Source: Dyella sp. EPa41 (GTDB lineage Bacteria; Pseudomonadota; Gammaproteobacteria; Xanthomonadales; Rhodanobacteraceae). From it: DNA of 64,000 nt. The notes under the pieces were generated by a model. That model made no database searches, was not told where the DNA came from, and saw only the letters and a list, made by a program, of their open reading frames with translations. Positions 44,420 to 53,043 of the stretch are shown here, in pieces. How positions within the stretch are numbered: position 1 is the first letter of the stretch; each line of letters begins with the position of its first letter. The position numbers were made by a program, and so were the translations under genes. The DNA is taken from positions 1 through 64,000 of the forward strand of contig NZ_BCPR01000011.1 in assembly GCF_016586165.1 (NCBI RefSeq), in the 5' to 3' direction.

Positions 44420-44446
44420 GGGCCGCCTAGTTAGGCGGCCTTTTTA
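44420..44446 (+). terminator. Rho-independent terminator after the ImmA/IrrE gene
   Basis: GGGCCGCC-TAGTTA-GGCGGCC is followed by TTTTT. A readthrough-proof end to the two-gene unit, just before the convergent gene. Confidence 0.88.
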
Positions 44447-44475
44447 TCTGGTTTTAGCGGCACCACTGCCTTGGT

Positions 44476-45222
44476 TCATGGCAGGTGTTGCGCGTGGGCC
44501 TCCGCGAGCTCCCCTCGTAGAAGCTCCACCATTTCCAGATATTCCTTCCCAGGCTCCTCGCCTCGAAGCACTTGGAGTTGCCCCTGCAAGATGGACATGC
44601 GGATATCACTCAACGCAGCCGCGTATAGCTCCGATGGCGGCGATAACGTGGTCCAGAACGCTCGATCCAAACGCACCACACTGTCCTGTTGGATGATGCC
44701 GCCACTGCGTGGCAAGAAGACCAACTGGGGATACACCAGGCACTCAGCCCGCGCGGCGATTGTCACCGTCATGGCTCTCGGCTCCGTCGGTGTCGAAACG
44801 GAGTAAGCGGGTGCCACAAGATATGACGGCCGCTGAAAAGCGTTCCTGGCTCTGTCTCTCTCACTCGACGGCAGGTGGTTGTCAGGTATGCCATCGGCCA
44901 CCGCCAGGACCACACACCTACGGGCCTTTGCCCGAATAGCCAAAAGCTCCTCGCATTCACCGAGCTTCAATTTCAAAATCGGGAGCCGATTTTTGGGCCG
45001 GAAATCCTTGGAGGCGTCAATCGGCCGGATTTCCCCTCCCACCGCAGCGTGACTGTTTTGATCGGCACGCGCAGCATCGAAGAGGTGTAGCGGATGGCCA
45101 AATTCGGGAGTAACGGTCAGGACAAGCTGGCCGACAACGGGAGGGCCCACGGTCGAGATTGATGGGCCCGAGTGATAGACCGGCAAGATGTCGTGGATGT
45201 CCGTTCCGTTGCCGAAGCCCAC
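44476..45222 (-). CDS. Unrecognised protein paired with the Panacea-like gene
   Basis: This 248-residue soluble protein belongs to no family I recognise. It has no TM segments. The middle carries RLPILKLKLGECEELLAIRAKARRCVV (a beta-strand/helix region), and the C-terminus is an acidic helix (EYLEMVELLRGELAEAHAQ). It begins 10 nt after the stop of the Panacea-like gene. In Panacea toxin-antitoxin operons the partner gene encodes the toxin and varies widely, so this is a candidate toxin or effector. No lethal motif is visible to prove it. Confidence 0.7.
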   Translation of the reverse strand: MGFGNGTDIHDILPVYHSGPSISTVGPPVVGQLVLTVTPEFGHPLHLFDAARADQNSHAAVGGEIRPIDASKDFRPKNRLPILKLKLGECEELLAIRAKARRCVVLAVADGIPDNHLPSSERDRARNAFQRPSYLVAPAYSVSTPTEPRAMTVTIAARAECLVYPQLVFLPRSGGIIQQDSVVRLDRAFWTTLSPPSELYAAALSDIRMSILQGQLQVLRGEEPGKEYLEMVELLRGELAEAHAQHLP

Positions 45223-45232
45223 GACAGCCTCC

Positions 45233-45955
45233 TCAGATCAAACGGGCGTCAAATGGGATATGGCCGTTGCTGGTCACATCTTCGGCATCCGCCTCAGCCA
45301 TGGCACGGGAAAAGGCGCCGTCATAAATCGGACGATGGGCAGCCATGGCCCGATCCGAGGCCCTACCCACCTCGAATTTCTTTCTCATGGCCTCGCTCAA
45401 CTCTAAAAGGCGCATGATCTTGGCTGGGTCTTTGATGTGCGTATGACGGTGAGGGGTTTGCTCGCCCTCGATCGCCAATCCCTGAAAATCAAGCTGATCC
45501 CCGGGAGACGCATCCCGCATGGGCGTCGTTTTGAAATAGACGTAGTCCAGCAGTTTGCCCAAATCATTGGCGTATTTGCTGATGTAGCCCGCAAACCGAG
45601 ACGCCAAAGAGCCCGACAACCCCAGATCGGTCACTCTCGGTCCGATCGGATATTCCCCGAGCCAAAAGAGGGCGAACTCCTTGTTTTTCGACTCGCCCGC
45701 CTTGGACTGAATAACCCCCTGGACACCAAGCTCATCAATGGCCGAAGCCAAATCTGTCGCAAATGGCCCATAGTGGTGCAGATACCAATGGGCACCACTG
45801 AGGGTCTGCCCGCCGTGTCCCTCGGCATACAGGCAGTCCAACAGATACACCAACTTGGTCAAACTGGTTTTAGAAATGCCGCGCACACCCGCCTGTTTGG
45901 CCTCCTGTAAGACGGCCAAGACGGCGGAACGCATCGTGGGGCTGACGGCAGGCAT
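45233..45955 (-). CDS. Panacea/SocA-like domain protein, candidate antitoxin
   Basis: The 240-residue protein has at residues about 28-75 the pattern of the Panacea (DUF4065/SocA) domain: SLTKLVYLLDCLYAEGHGG, HWYLHHYGPFATDLASAIDEL. The region after about 110 is unassigned. Panacea domains act as neutralising antitoxins (PanA) or as the proteolytic adaptor SocA. It precedes the unknown 248-residue gene by 10 nt and has an extended -10 promoter of its own. Confidence 0.75.
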   Translation of the reverse strand: MPAVSPTMRSAVLAVLQEAKQAGVRGISKTSLTKLVYLLDCLYAEGHGGQTLSGAHWYLHHYGPFATDLASAIDELGVQGVIQSKAGESKNKEFALFWLGEYPIGPRVTDLGLSGSLASRFAGYISKYANDLGKLLDYVYFKTTPMRDASPGDQLDFQGLAIEGEQTPHRHTHIKDPAKIMRLLELSEAMRKKFEVGRASDRAMAAHRPIYDGAFSRAMAEADAEDVTSNGHIPFDARLI

Positions 45956-45983
45956 AGGCGGCAGCTAGGGAATAGAACTCAAC

Positions 45984-45992
45984 ATTATAGCA
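45984..45992 (-). promoter_or_regulatory. Extended -10 promoter of the Panacea-like operon
   Basis: On the minus strand TGCTATAAT is a perfect extended -10 (TGn plus TATAAT), 29 nt upstream of the start codon. Two direct copies of GTTTGA at 46000-46016 (plus strand) lie in the -35 region and could be operator half sites. Confidence 0.6.
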
Positions 45993-46064
45993 AGCCCATG
46001 TTTGAGGGGAGTTTGACCGTCTCTACCCAACCATAAAGCGCAAATAGCGCAAGCCCTGGTCCAA

Positions 46065-46385
46065 CTATGGTTTTGGCTTCATGAGGGCCTTGGCCGGGGT
46101 CAGACCGGCCGCGATCCGGCGATCCAGTTCGACGATCACGGCAGGCCAGTCCGCACCGTACAAGTTCACCAAGTCTCGGACCACCAGCAGATCCAGGCCC
46201 CTGGCACCGTTTTCCATTTCAGAGATCCCGGCCTGGGTGATGCCCACGGCTGCGGCGGCTTGCGCTTGGGTCAGGCCGGCCGCCAGCCGGAGCTCCCTGA
46301 GCAACTGAGCCACCACCCGGTGCTCCGGTCGGTGAACGGAGGTGGGTTTGGGCTTCGACTTCGGCGTTTTGGGCGGGCTGACCAT
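46065..46385 (-). CDS. XRE family transcriptional regulator
   Basis: This 106-residue protein has a Lys/Pro-rich N-terminal tail and one HTH_3 domain at residues about 25-80 (LRLAAGLTQAQAAAAVGITQAGISEMENG). Its gene is 109 nt upstream of the Panacea-like gene on the same strand. It is divergent from the lipoprotein gene across an AT-rich region with repeated TTCATTT, a plausible autoregulatory operator. Confidence 0.88.
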   Translation of the reverse strand: MVSPPKTPKSKPKPTSVHRPEHRVVAQLLRELRLAAGLTQAQAAAAVGITQAGISEMENGARGLDLLVVRDLVNLYGADWPAVIVELDRRIAAGLTPAKALMKPKP

Positions 46386-46561
46386 ACCGCCACGCTACGC
46401 ATCAGGCGTAGATATTCATTTTTACTATGTTCATTTGTTTTTCGTATATTTGGCGTAACGGAATGAGCGGCTGCATGTGGCATCCCCTCTTCCCGACGCC
46501 AACGCCGGGCAGGTGACGTTTGGCGCCCCTTCTCCACCTGCCTCGATACAGGGACCGACAC

Positions 46562-46909
46562 ATGAAGTTCGGATGGAAAACCGCTTTGACGTTGTTCGCG
46601 GCGGTGCTACTGGCTGGTTGCGCCACCACCATGGGACGTGACTACGACCAGAGCAAGGTCGCGCAGTTTGTGCCGCATCAAACGACGATGAATCAAGTCA
46701 TCGCAGCCCTGGGGCAGCCGCAAGAACGGGAAACCGAAAGCGACGGCACCACGCGCCTCCACTATCAGGTCATCGTCAGCAAGTCGTCCGTGGGCGATTA
46801 CATCCCCTTTGCCCCGGTCAAAGCAAACGTTTCCGACAAAGATACCTACCTCTTTTTCGACCGCAACGGGACATTCCTGCGGGCTGAAAACACCCAGTCA
46901 AACGAGTGA
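46562..46909 (+). CDS. Small lipoprotein of the SmpA/OmlA (BamE-like) type
   Basis: The 115-residue protein from MKFGWKTALTLFAAVLLAGC has a clear lipoprotein signal with lipobox LLAGC. The mature part follows the SmpA/OmlA pattern: a helix with PHQTTMNQVIAALGQPQERE, then strands ending YLFFDRNGTFLRAEN. Such domains bind envelope proteins or surface ligands. It is followed 11 nt later by a membrane-protein gene, forming an envelope pair carried by the element; an exclusion or phage-resistance role is conceivable but untested. Confidence 0.82.
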   Translation: MKFGWKTALTLFAAVLLAGCATTMGRDYDQSKVAQFVPHQTTMNQVIAALGQPQERETESDGTTRLHYQVIVSKSSVGDYIPFAPVKANVSDKDTYLFFDRNGTFLRAENTQSNE

Positions 46910-46920
46910 AGGGAATCAGC

Positions 46921-47448
46921 ATGGGCATCCTGATCCAGATCGCGCGCATCGCCGTGGCCATTGCGGCTGGCTTCATTGCCGGATGGCTCCTGTTTTTTGT
47001 GGTGGGGCTTCGTTTCCTGCCGCCTGGTTTGCTGGTGCCCGGCTGCATGGTCGCGGCGTGGTTCCTGTTGCCTCGGCTCTTTCCGGTCTTCAAACCCCAC
47101 CCCAAGACCGAGAACGCTGGGCCAATCACGCTGCACGCGAACGGCCATTCTTTCGAAGCCACGCACCACACCAAAAACGTTGCGATCAACGCCGTGACTA
47201 GGCAGGTCTGGTTCCGCGACACAAAGGGTAAGGAATGGATTCTCTCCCCTGGGGATATTCGCAGTTGGAACCACGAGTGGACGGACCGTTCCAATGCCCA
47301 TGGGATGGTCGCGCACAACGACAACCGCCTGGTCATCACGACGAACGACCTCAACCACCCGACACACAAGATCAAGATGGGCGGTCACTTCAAGCACGAC
47401 CTGGCGAAGGAATGGCACGCGCGCCTGACGGCGATGCTGAAATCCTGA
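46921..47448 (+). CDS. Unrecognised inner-membrane protein
   Basis: This 175-residue protein from MGILIQIARIAVAIAAGF has AAGGGA 9 nt ahead of the ATG. Two adjacent TM helices occupy residues 5-60. The remainder is a soluble His-rich domain (TLHANGHSFEATHHTKNVAIN, EWILSPGDIRSWNHEW), with a PH-like beta pattern. No family recognised. It is co-transcribed with the lipoprotein and ended by a good terminator. Confidence 0.72.
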   Translation: MGILIQIARIAVAIAAGFIAGWLLFFVVGLRFLPPGLLVPGCMVAAWFLLPRLFPVFKPHPKTENAGPITLHANGHSFEATHHTKNVAINAVTRQVWFRDTKGKEWILSPGDIRSWNHEWTDRSNAHGMVAHNDNRLVITTNDLNHPTHKIKMGGHFKHDLAKEWHARLTAMLKS

Positions 47449-47521
47449 CCGCTGCGCTGCTTACCAGGCTTGGGTGACCTAGGGAAGTCAGGCGTTCTCG
47501 CCGATGCACCAGGTGACCTAG

Positions 47522-47555
47522 GAGGCCGCTTCCATCGGAGGCGGCCTTTTTCTTT
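47522..47555 (+). terminator. Rho-independent terminator after the envelope pair
   Basis: GGCCGCTTCC and GGAGGCGGCC form a 10-bp stem (one wobble) followed by TTTTTCTTT. Confidence 0.85.
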
Positions 47556-47727
47556 GAACCTTGAAACAAGGACCAAGGGAGCCGTAGGCATCACCTCGAC
47601 CGCGTCACACTCATGGCGTGATCAAAATCTGCTTCTGGCCGAGCGGTTCCACACTTCTGGCCAGCGCGTTCAATCACAGCGGCCAACTCCGGCAAGCGTG
47701 GACATCATGGCTATTCTGGTCCACCTG

Positions 47728-47977
47728 ACCACCCGTGCTTGAACACGCTGGCCACACAAGGCGTAACAGGCTGAAAGGATTGATTTCCCTCCTGGCCACT
47801 GGCGGCAATGCCCTGTGGGCTAAAAGATGCGCCTCCGACATCGGGGCCACAACCATGCTTGAACCAACTGGCCACATGATGGATCCCGCTGGCCACCTGA
47901 AAACGGCTTGTTTTCAGGGCTAACGTGCGTGTGGCATGCGTCCACACAACCGGCCAGATTGTTCAAGCACGGGTGGT
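47728..47977. repeat. Cluster of CTGGCCAC/TTGAAC boxes flanking the IS21 element
   Basis: The 610-nt gap between the membrane-protein gene and istB has no supported gene. It contains an 18-bp perfect inverted repeat (ACCACCCGTGCTTGAACA at 47728-47745, reverse complement at 47960-47977). There are also repeated GCTTGAAC-n-CTGGCCAC boxes (around 47738 and 47859) and further GGCCAC/GTCCAC copies. IS21 ends are known for multiple transposase-binding repeats, so this is probably the IS left end or a remnant of a related end. Confidence 0.55.
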
Positions 47978-48018
47978 CACGTGGTCCACAAACATCACCT
48001 CACCTGGATCAGGCCAAA

Positions 48019-48047
48019 AAGAAACGCGCCTCGTGGGCGCGTTTCTA
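48019..48047 (-). terminator. Terminator after istB
   Basis: AGAAACGCGCC-TCGT-GGGCGCGTTTCT is a near-perfect long stem 12 nt past the istB stop, flanked by an A-run that reads as a T-run on the minus strand. Confidence 0.8.
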
Positions 48048-48058
48048 GGCGGGCATGG

Positions 48059-48784
48059 TCATGCGCTTCTCGTTGGTGGCTTGGGCCGTTGTAACTCGAT
48101 CACTTGGACCTTTTCGGCCAGGCGGCTACACACGGCGTCTGCCGTGGTTGTGTCGTCGAAATAGGTTTCCCAATCCTGCAAATGGTTGGGCGACACCACC
48201 AGGGTGGCCCTACCGTGGCGACGGCGACTGTCCAGCACCTTCAACAGGTCATAGCCCTGGGACATCGTGGTTTTCTGGGCCGCGAAGTCATCGAGGATCA
48301 ACAAGGGCACGCGGCTCAACGACCGAAACTGTTTGGTGCGTGCCGCTCCTGCTGGGGTATCCCCCAGCGTTTCCAACAGGTCCGGTGTGCGCCAATACGT
48401 CACGCCGAGTTTCAACAGCATCGCTTCACGTCCCAGGGCGCTGGCCACAAACGTCTTGCCTGCACCACTCGGCCCCATGATGACCACCTGGTGCCCCTGC
48501 CGCACCCAATCGCAGCTGGCCAACTGGCACAACACCCGGGGCGGCAACCCGCGCTGGGTGGTCGTGCGCACGTCTGCCACGCAAGCCACCGGCAAATCTG
48601 CTTCCCGGAAGAACCGTTCCACACGATGATCCGCCGCGTCCTGCTTCTGGGCCAGCACGAGGGCTTCGACACACTCCAACGAGGGCCGGTCATGATTGGC
48701 CGGTTGATCCATCCATTCCTGCAAACACGCCGCCATCGCGCCCAGTCGAAGGGCGCGCAAATCTTTCAGGGTCTCGGTCAGCAT
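48059..48784 (-). CDS. istB: IS21-family helper ATPase IstB
   Basis: IstB is the AAA+ helper that remodels target DNA for IstA. The 241-residue protein has Walker A MGPSGAGKT and Walker B LLILDDFAAQ, both within the DnaC-like AAA+ core, and an N-terminal helical region. It overlaps the istA 3' end by 7 nt. It appears intact. Confidence 0.93.
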   Translation of the reverse strand: MLTETLKDLRALRLGAMAACLQEWMDQPANHDRPSLECVEALVLAQKQDAADHRVERFFREADLPVACVADVRTTTQRGLPPRVLCQLASCDWVRQGHQVVIMGPSGAGKTFVASALGREAMLLKLGVTYWRTPDLLETLGDTPAGAARTKQFRSLSRVPLLILDDFAAQKTTMSQGYDLLKVLDSRRRHGRATLVVSPNHLQDWETYFDDTTTADAVCSRLAEKVQVIELQRPKPPTRSA

Positions 48785-50310
48785 GCGGCCTCCTTGACCT
48801 GTCTAGCGAAGGCCTTGGAGCCCTGCGCATACCGATGGCGAGGCCGGGTGGTCTTGGCCGGTGCATTGGCCTGGGATTGCTTGCTCAGGATCCGGCGAAG
48901 TGTCCCGAGTGAAACGGTGTTGAGGTGAAGCGTCTCACCTGCCGCCTGGTTCAGCGCCAGCGTGCCATGTTTTTCGGCCAAGGCCTTCACTTCATCGCAG
49001 GCAGGCAACGCGGCGAGGGGGTGGGATTTGCCGATGAGGTTGCGCACGAACTGCGCCACGTGCGGGCCGGCTTTCTTGGCCCATGCCACCATGTGTTCCG
49101 GCGTGCGTTCCGACCAGGCACGGTGATCGTCGCTGAGGTGGGCCGGATCCGTGGTATGCCCACCCCGCTCGAAACTGCGCGCGTGGCTGGTGACCTGCTC
49201 GGTTTCCTTGAAAATCTCCACGCGGTCCGCCGTCAACCTGGCGGTCAGGCGTTGTCCCGTCAGTGCATGCGGCACGGAATAATGGTGATGGTCCACACGC
49301 ACGTGGTAGTCCTTGGGCACCCGTGGGATCGCCACCCACTTGGCATACACAAACGGCTCGGTGGGCAACGGCTGCAAGGCTTGGCGTTCCGAGGCCTCGA
49401 ACCGTTCCCATCGGCTCTTCCGATACTCGGTCATGGGCCGCCGGTTCAGTTCGTCGAGCAGTTCCGCCAGGGATGCGTTGAGCTCTTCGATCGAATGATG
49501 GGTGCGCTGGTGCAAGCGGGCCACGATGTGGTCCTGGACGATGCGAACCGACGTCTCCACAGTTGCCTTGTCCCGGGGCCGAAACGGCCGGGCCGGGTTG
49601 ATCGCAATGCGATAGTGCCGGGCAAACTCCTTGTAGTCCGCCTGAAGCACAGCTTGGCGGCCGGCCTTGATCACCGCTGACTTCAGGTTGTCGCACACGA
49701 TCGTGAGCGGTGCGCCTCCGAAATACACCAGCATGTCGATATGGGCCTGGATGAAGTCCGGCACCTTCTGGCTGGGCACGCACCTGGCGAAGATAAGCGA
49801 GGACGCCGGCAGCACGGCCACGAAAAGCTGGACGGTCACTGGCTTTCCTGTGGTCGCATCCAGGTATGTGGGCAGTGGAATGCGCTTGAACCCGGCGAAG
49901 TCGACGTAGGCCTTGAAGCCCGGCTCATGGGACATCCGCATCCCTGTGGGCAGCGTTTTCCGGTAGCGGCGCATCCGTGCCGCCAGCTGGGAATAAGACA
50001 GCGTGCCGTGGGGGTCTTCACGCCGGTAGTCCTCCCACAGCACCTGCAACGTGGCCCCCTCATCCAGGCGCTGCTGGAACTCTGCGAAATCCGGTGCCCG
50101 TCGGGTCTTGTTGCCATTGGGATCCCGGTTGAACCGTTGGGTCAGTTTGGAGGGCGTCAGGTGCGCCAGATCGGACCATCGCAAATGTTTGGCATCGGCC
50201 AACCGTCGGTAGCGCCCCACCGTGGTCTTCGACACACCCACAGCGTCAGCGATCTCCCGATCGGACAAAGGGGTGGTGAGCACCAGGCGGACGGTGTCGT
50301 GGATTTTCAT
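48778..50310 (-). CDS. istA: IS21-family transposase IstA
   Basis: IstA is the DDE transposase. The 510-residue protein has an N-terminal HTH (LSDREIADAVGVSKTTVGRYRR). The rve core has its acidic residues in YVDFAGFK, IVCDNLKSAV and RDKATVETSVRIVQ, and a Mu-transposase-like C-terminal domain follows. Full length with no frameshift, so the element may be active. Confidence 0.95.
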   Translation of the reverse strand: MKIHDTVRLVLTTPLSDREIADAVGVSKTTVGRYRRLADAKHLRWSDLAHLTPSKLTQRFNRDPNGNKTRRAPDFAEFQQRLDEGATLQVLWEDYRREDPHGTLSYSQLAARMRRYRKTLPTGMRMSHEPGFKAYVDFAGFKRIPLPTYLDATTGKPVTVQLFVAVLPASSLIFARCVPSQKVPDFIQAHIDMLVYFGGAPLTIVCDNLKSAVIKAGRQAVLQADYKEFARHYRIAINPARPFRPRDKATVETSVRIVQDHIVARLHQRTHHSIEELNASLAELLDELNRRPMTEYRKSRWERFEASERQALQPLPTEPFVYAKWVAIPRVPKDYHVRVDHHHYSVPHALTGQRLTARLTADRVEIFKETEQVTSHARSFERGGHTTDPAHLSDDHRAWSERTPEHMVAWAKKAGPHVAQFVRNLIGKSHPLAALPACDEVKALAEKHGTLALNQAAGETLHLNTVSLGTLRRILSKQSQANAPAKTTRPRHRYAQGSKAFARQVKEAAC

Positions 50311-50808
50311 TCGGACAAACTCCTTTCACCGGCGGTGTCCCAACCGCCGGGGGCTGTTTCAGGCAAAGGGGAATCGAGACGGCGCCCCGGGTCTCGGGGC
50401 GTCGACTTGACAGTCGTGGGGGACGGGCCTAGAACAGTCGGCGCAGTGTTGGGACCAACCGCACCGCACCTAGAAGGGTCGAGAGTTCACGCTCTCGGCC
50501 TTTCGCGTTTCTGGCCAGGGGGCATCAGTGATGGGGGTGCATGGGTGGGCTCCTCTGGAATAGGGTCACCCTGCGGCGCAGGGTTCCAGAGTTCTAGCCT
50601 CGGCGGCCGTTTTGTCAATCGACACCTGGCCGGGCGCCGGGAGCCCCTCCGGCGCGGCGAGATGAGATGAGGCCCTCCCTGCCTGATGGCCCTGGCGAGC
50701 CTATAAGCTTTGGTCAGGACAAATGGCGCCTTCGGCACCCGGTGCCTCCTGGTCCTTGTTTTGCTCCGCTATCTGATCCGAAACCTGGAAGGAACCACGG
50801 GGGGAACC
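50311..50808. other. Intergenic region: IS21 right end and leader of the RloC-like gene
   Basis: This 498-nt GC-rich stretch has no supported gene. It contains short inverted repeats (for example CCGGCGGTGTCCCAACCGCCGG at about 50331-50352 and CCCTGCGGCGCAGGG at 50570-50584) and must hold the right IS end and the promoter of the downstream ATPase gene. I could not identify either with confidence. Confidence 0.5.
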
Positions 50809-53043
50809 ATGATCAAGAGCATCTCTATCCAGGGTTACAAGAGTTTCGCCCGCGAACGGGCCACGTCCATTGAGTTCGATGCAACCAAGCGGGTGGCCCT
50901 GCTTTATGGCGTCAACGGCGCCGGCAAGTCTGCGATCGGCCAAGTGATCCATCACAACGGCAACAGCACCAACCCCATCGCCAACTGTTCTCTTACGCTC
51001 ACGCGGGACGAACCCTACCAATACCTGGTCTACAACGAAGAGTTCATAGACGAAACGTTCCGCAATCGGACCAACATGCCGGGCATCTTCACCATCGGCA
51101 AACCCGAGGCCGCCGCCCTGGAACAAGCGGAACGATTGGAGCAGCAAACGAACCAATGGCGAGACGACATCGAGCGTCTGAATGAGCAGAAAGAAGCACG
51201 TGAGGCGGAGGCCAACCGCGCCTACACGGCGGTCCTCGATGGCGTGTGGCCTGCCTACACATCCCACAAAACCGGCGCCATGAAGGAATGGCTGGAAGGT
51301 TTTGGAGGAGCCAAGCGCAAGTTGTTTGAAGAACTGAGCCGCATCTCCTTCGATGCCACTGTCGTCCCGCCGACCATCGAGGCACTTACCACCCGGATGG
51401 CGGACGTGGCCGACCGAACGGCAACCGCTCGATCAGAATGTTCCCTGGACCTGACCGAGTTCGAAAGCCTCGAAAGCAACGCGCTGTGGGGCCAGGCCAT
51501 CCTTGGATCTGGCGACAGTTCCTTGGCGGCCCAGATCCAAGCCCTCGGCAACATGGATTGGGTGAGGCAAGGCAAACCCTATGTGGAACACAGCACCAGT
51601 TGCCCCTTCTGCCAGCAGGATTTGCCGCACGATTTTTCCACCCAACTGGCCCGCCTGTTCGACACGTCTTACGAAAACCGCATCGCCGAGATCAACCAGT
51701 TGGTGGAGGACTACCAGTCCGAGGTGACCCGCCTATCTGACACGATGGACCAGTTGCTGGCCGATGAGCCCTTTGCGAAAGATCACCCAGACCTTTCGCG
51801 CACCTGGGCCGAACTGAACTTGGTGCTGTCCGCCAACATCGGTCTCATCGAGAAGAAACAACAGTCGCCGGGTGAAGTGGTTGCTCTCCAAGCGTCCAAG
51901 GATGCTCGCCAGGCAGTTTTGGATGCGGTCACGCAGGTGAATGAACGCATCCGGCAGTTCAACGCGCGCATTGCCGATCGTGACAATGAGCGCACCCGCA
52001 TCAAGAAAGGTTTCTGGCTCCGGTTGCGCCATGACTACGAGGGCGTTCTCTCGGTCTACAAGGCTTCAAAGACTTCAACGGACAGCGCCATCGCCACCAT
52101 CACCGCTGAGGTCAATGGTCTCCGTCAAAACCTCATCACCGCCGAAGGGCAGCTGGTCCAGTTACGCGCCAGCACCACGGGAACCGACAAAGCCATCGAA
52201 GCCATCAATGGTCGCCTGGTTTCTCTCGGGATTGATGCCTTCAAGATCAAGAAGGAGGGAACCGGCCATCTTTACCACTTGGAGCGCAGGGATGGTGGCG
52301 TGGATGACTATCGCTCGCTCAGTGAAGGCGAGAAAACGCTGATCACATTTTTGTATTTCGTCGAGCTGATCAACGGCTCGGCTGTCGCGGACAGCACCAT
52401 TCCACTGAACCGAAAAATCGTGGTCATAGATGACCCCATTTCGAGCCTCTCCCACAACTACGTCTACGACATTGCCTCCATCATCGTCCACGACATCGTT
52501 GCCTTGAAGGACGATGAAGGACACCAGCTCAAACAGGTCATCATCCTGACGCATAGCCTGTTCTTTCATCACGAACTGGTCTCCGTCCACGGCAAAGCGA
52601 AGCAGCTGGATTTCAAGCGTGTCTTGAAGCATAGCCACACCGTGGTGGTGCCGATGAACAGTGATGAGTTGCTCAACGATTACGAGGCCTATTGGCAGGT
52701 TGTGCGAGATGCCAAGGAAGGCAATGCCACCCGGATCATGCTCGCCAACGCCATGCGCTGCATCTGCGAACGGTTTTTCTACTTCACCCGCCGACAAGAC
52801 GATTTCAAGGCGGCCCTGAAAAAGATCAGCGAGCAAGAACACCGGTTCACCCCGTTGGCGCGCTACCTGGACCGCCAATCCCACGCCGATGGCGTCAATC
52901 ACACCGATTTTGGCGATTACGATGTGGGCTACTACCTGGAAAAGTTTCGGCTGGTCTTTCAAGAGACCGACCAAATGGCCCATTACACAGCCATGCTTCG
53001 TGAAGAGGGGGCTCCTGGCGAGGGAACCGCAGACGCAGCCTGA
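50809..53043 (+). CDS. RloC/PrrC-like AAA_13 ATPase with zinc hook and putative anticodon-nuclease motif
   Basis: This is a 744-residue SMC/Rad50-like ATPase. Walker A GVNGAGKS is at residues 34-41. Long coiled coils enclose C265-P-F-C268, the zinc-hook CxxC of RloC. The ABC signature LSEGEKTL is at about 504, and Walker B VIDDP has Asp541/542 followed by the SSL D-loop. In the C-terminal part R650-x3-E654 and H692 (in RQSHADG) reproduce the R-x3-E...H layout of the PrrC/RloC tRNA-nuclease (HEPN-like) active site. RloC cuts tRNA anticodon loops after DNA damage or phage attack. No restriction-modification genes are adjacent, so it is an orphan. GGGGGAAC precedes the ATG; the frame is open 33 codons upstream. 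Confidence 0.82.
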   Translation: MIKSISIQGYKSFARERATSIEFDATKRVALLYGVNGAGKSAIGQVIHHNGNSTNPIANCSLTLTRDEPYQYLVYNEEFIDETFRNRTNMPGIFTIGKPEAAALEQAERLEQQTNQWRDDIERLNEQKEAREAEANRAYTAVLDGVWPAYTSHKTGAMKEWLEGFGGAKRKLFEELSRISFDATVVPPTIEALTTRMADVADRTATARSECSLDLTEFESLESNALWGQAILGSGDSSLAAQIQALGNMDWVRQGKPYVEHSTSCPFCQQDLPHDFSTQLARLFDTSYENRIAEINQLVEDYQSEVTRLSDTMDQLLADEPFAKDHPDLSRTWAELNLVLSANIGLIEKKQQSPGEVVALQASKDARQAVLDAVTQVNERIRQFNARIADRDNERTRIKKGFWLRLRHDYEGVLSVYKASKTSTDSAIATITAEVNGLRQNLITAEGQLVQLRASTTGTDKAIEAINGRLVSLGIDAFKIKKEGTGHLYHLERRDGGVDDYRSLSEGEKTLITFLYFVELINGSAVADSTIPLNRKIVVIDDPISSLSHNYVYDIASIIVHDIVALKDDEGHQLKQVIILTHSLFFHHELVSVHGKAKQLDFKRVLKHSHTVVVPMNSDELLNDYEAYWQVVRDAKEGNATRIMLANAMRCICERFFYFTRRQDDFKAALKKISEQEHRFTPLARYLDRQSHADGVNHTDFGDYDVGYYLEKFRLVFQETDQMAHYTAMLREEGAPGEGTADAA

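Larger units (their letters stand above)
48059..50310 (-). mobile_element. IS21-family insertion sequence (istA-istB core)
   Basis: The two overlapping genes istA and istB in standard order define an IS21-family element inserted into the island. The exact termini and target duplication could not be fixed by eye. The left end probably lies in 47.6-47.75 kb and the right end between 50.35 and 50.65 kb. Confidence 0.85.

Noticed and set aside
48059-50310. IS21 istA/istB as chromosomal regulator and DnaC
   Set aside because: The HTH plus DDE transposase and overlapping AAA+ helper are the standard IS21 pair.
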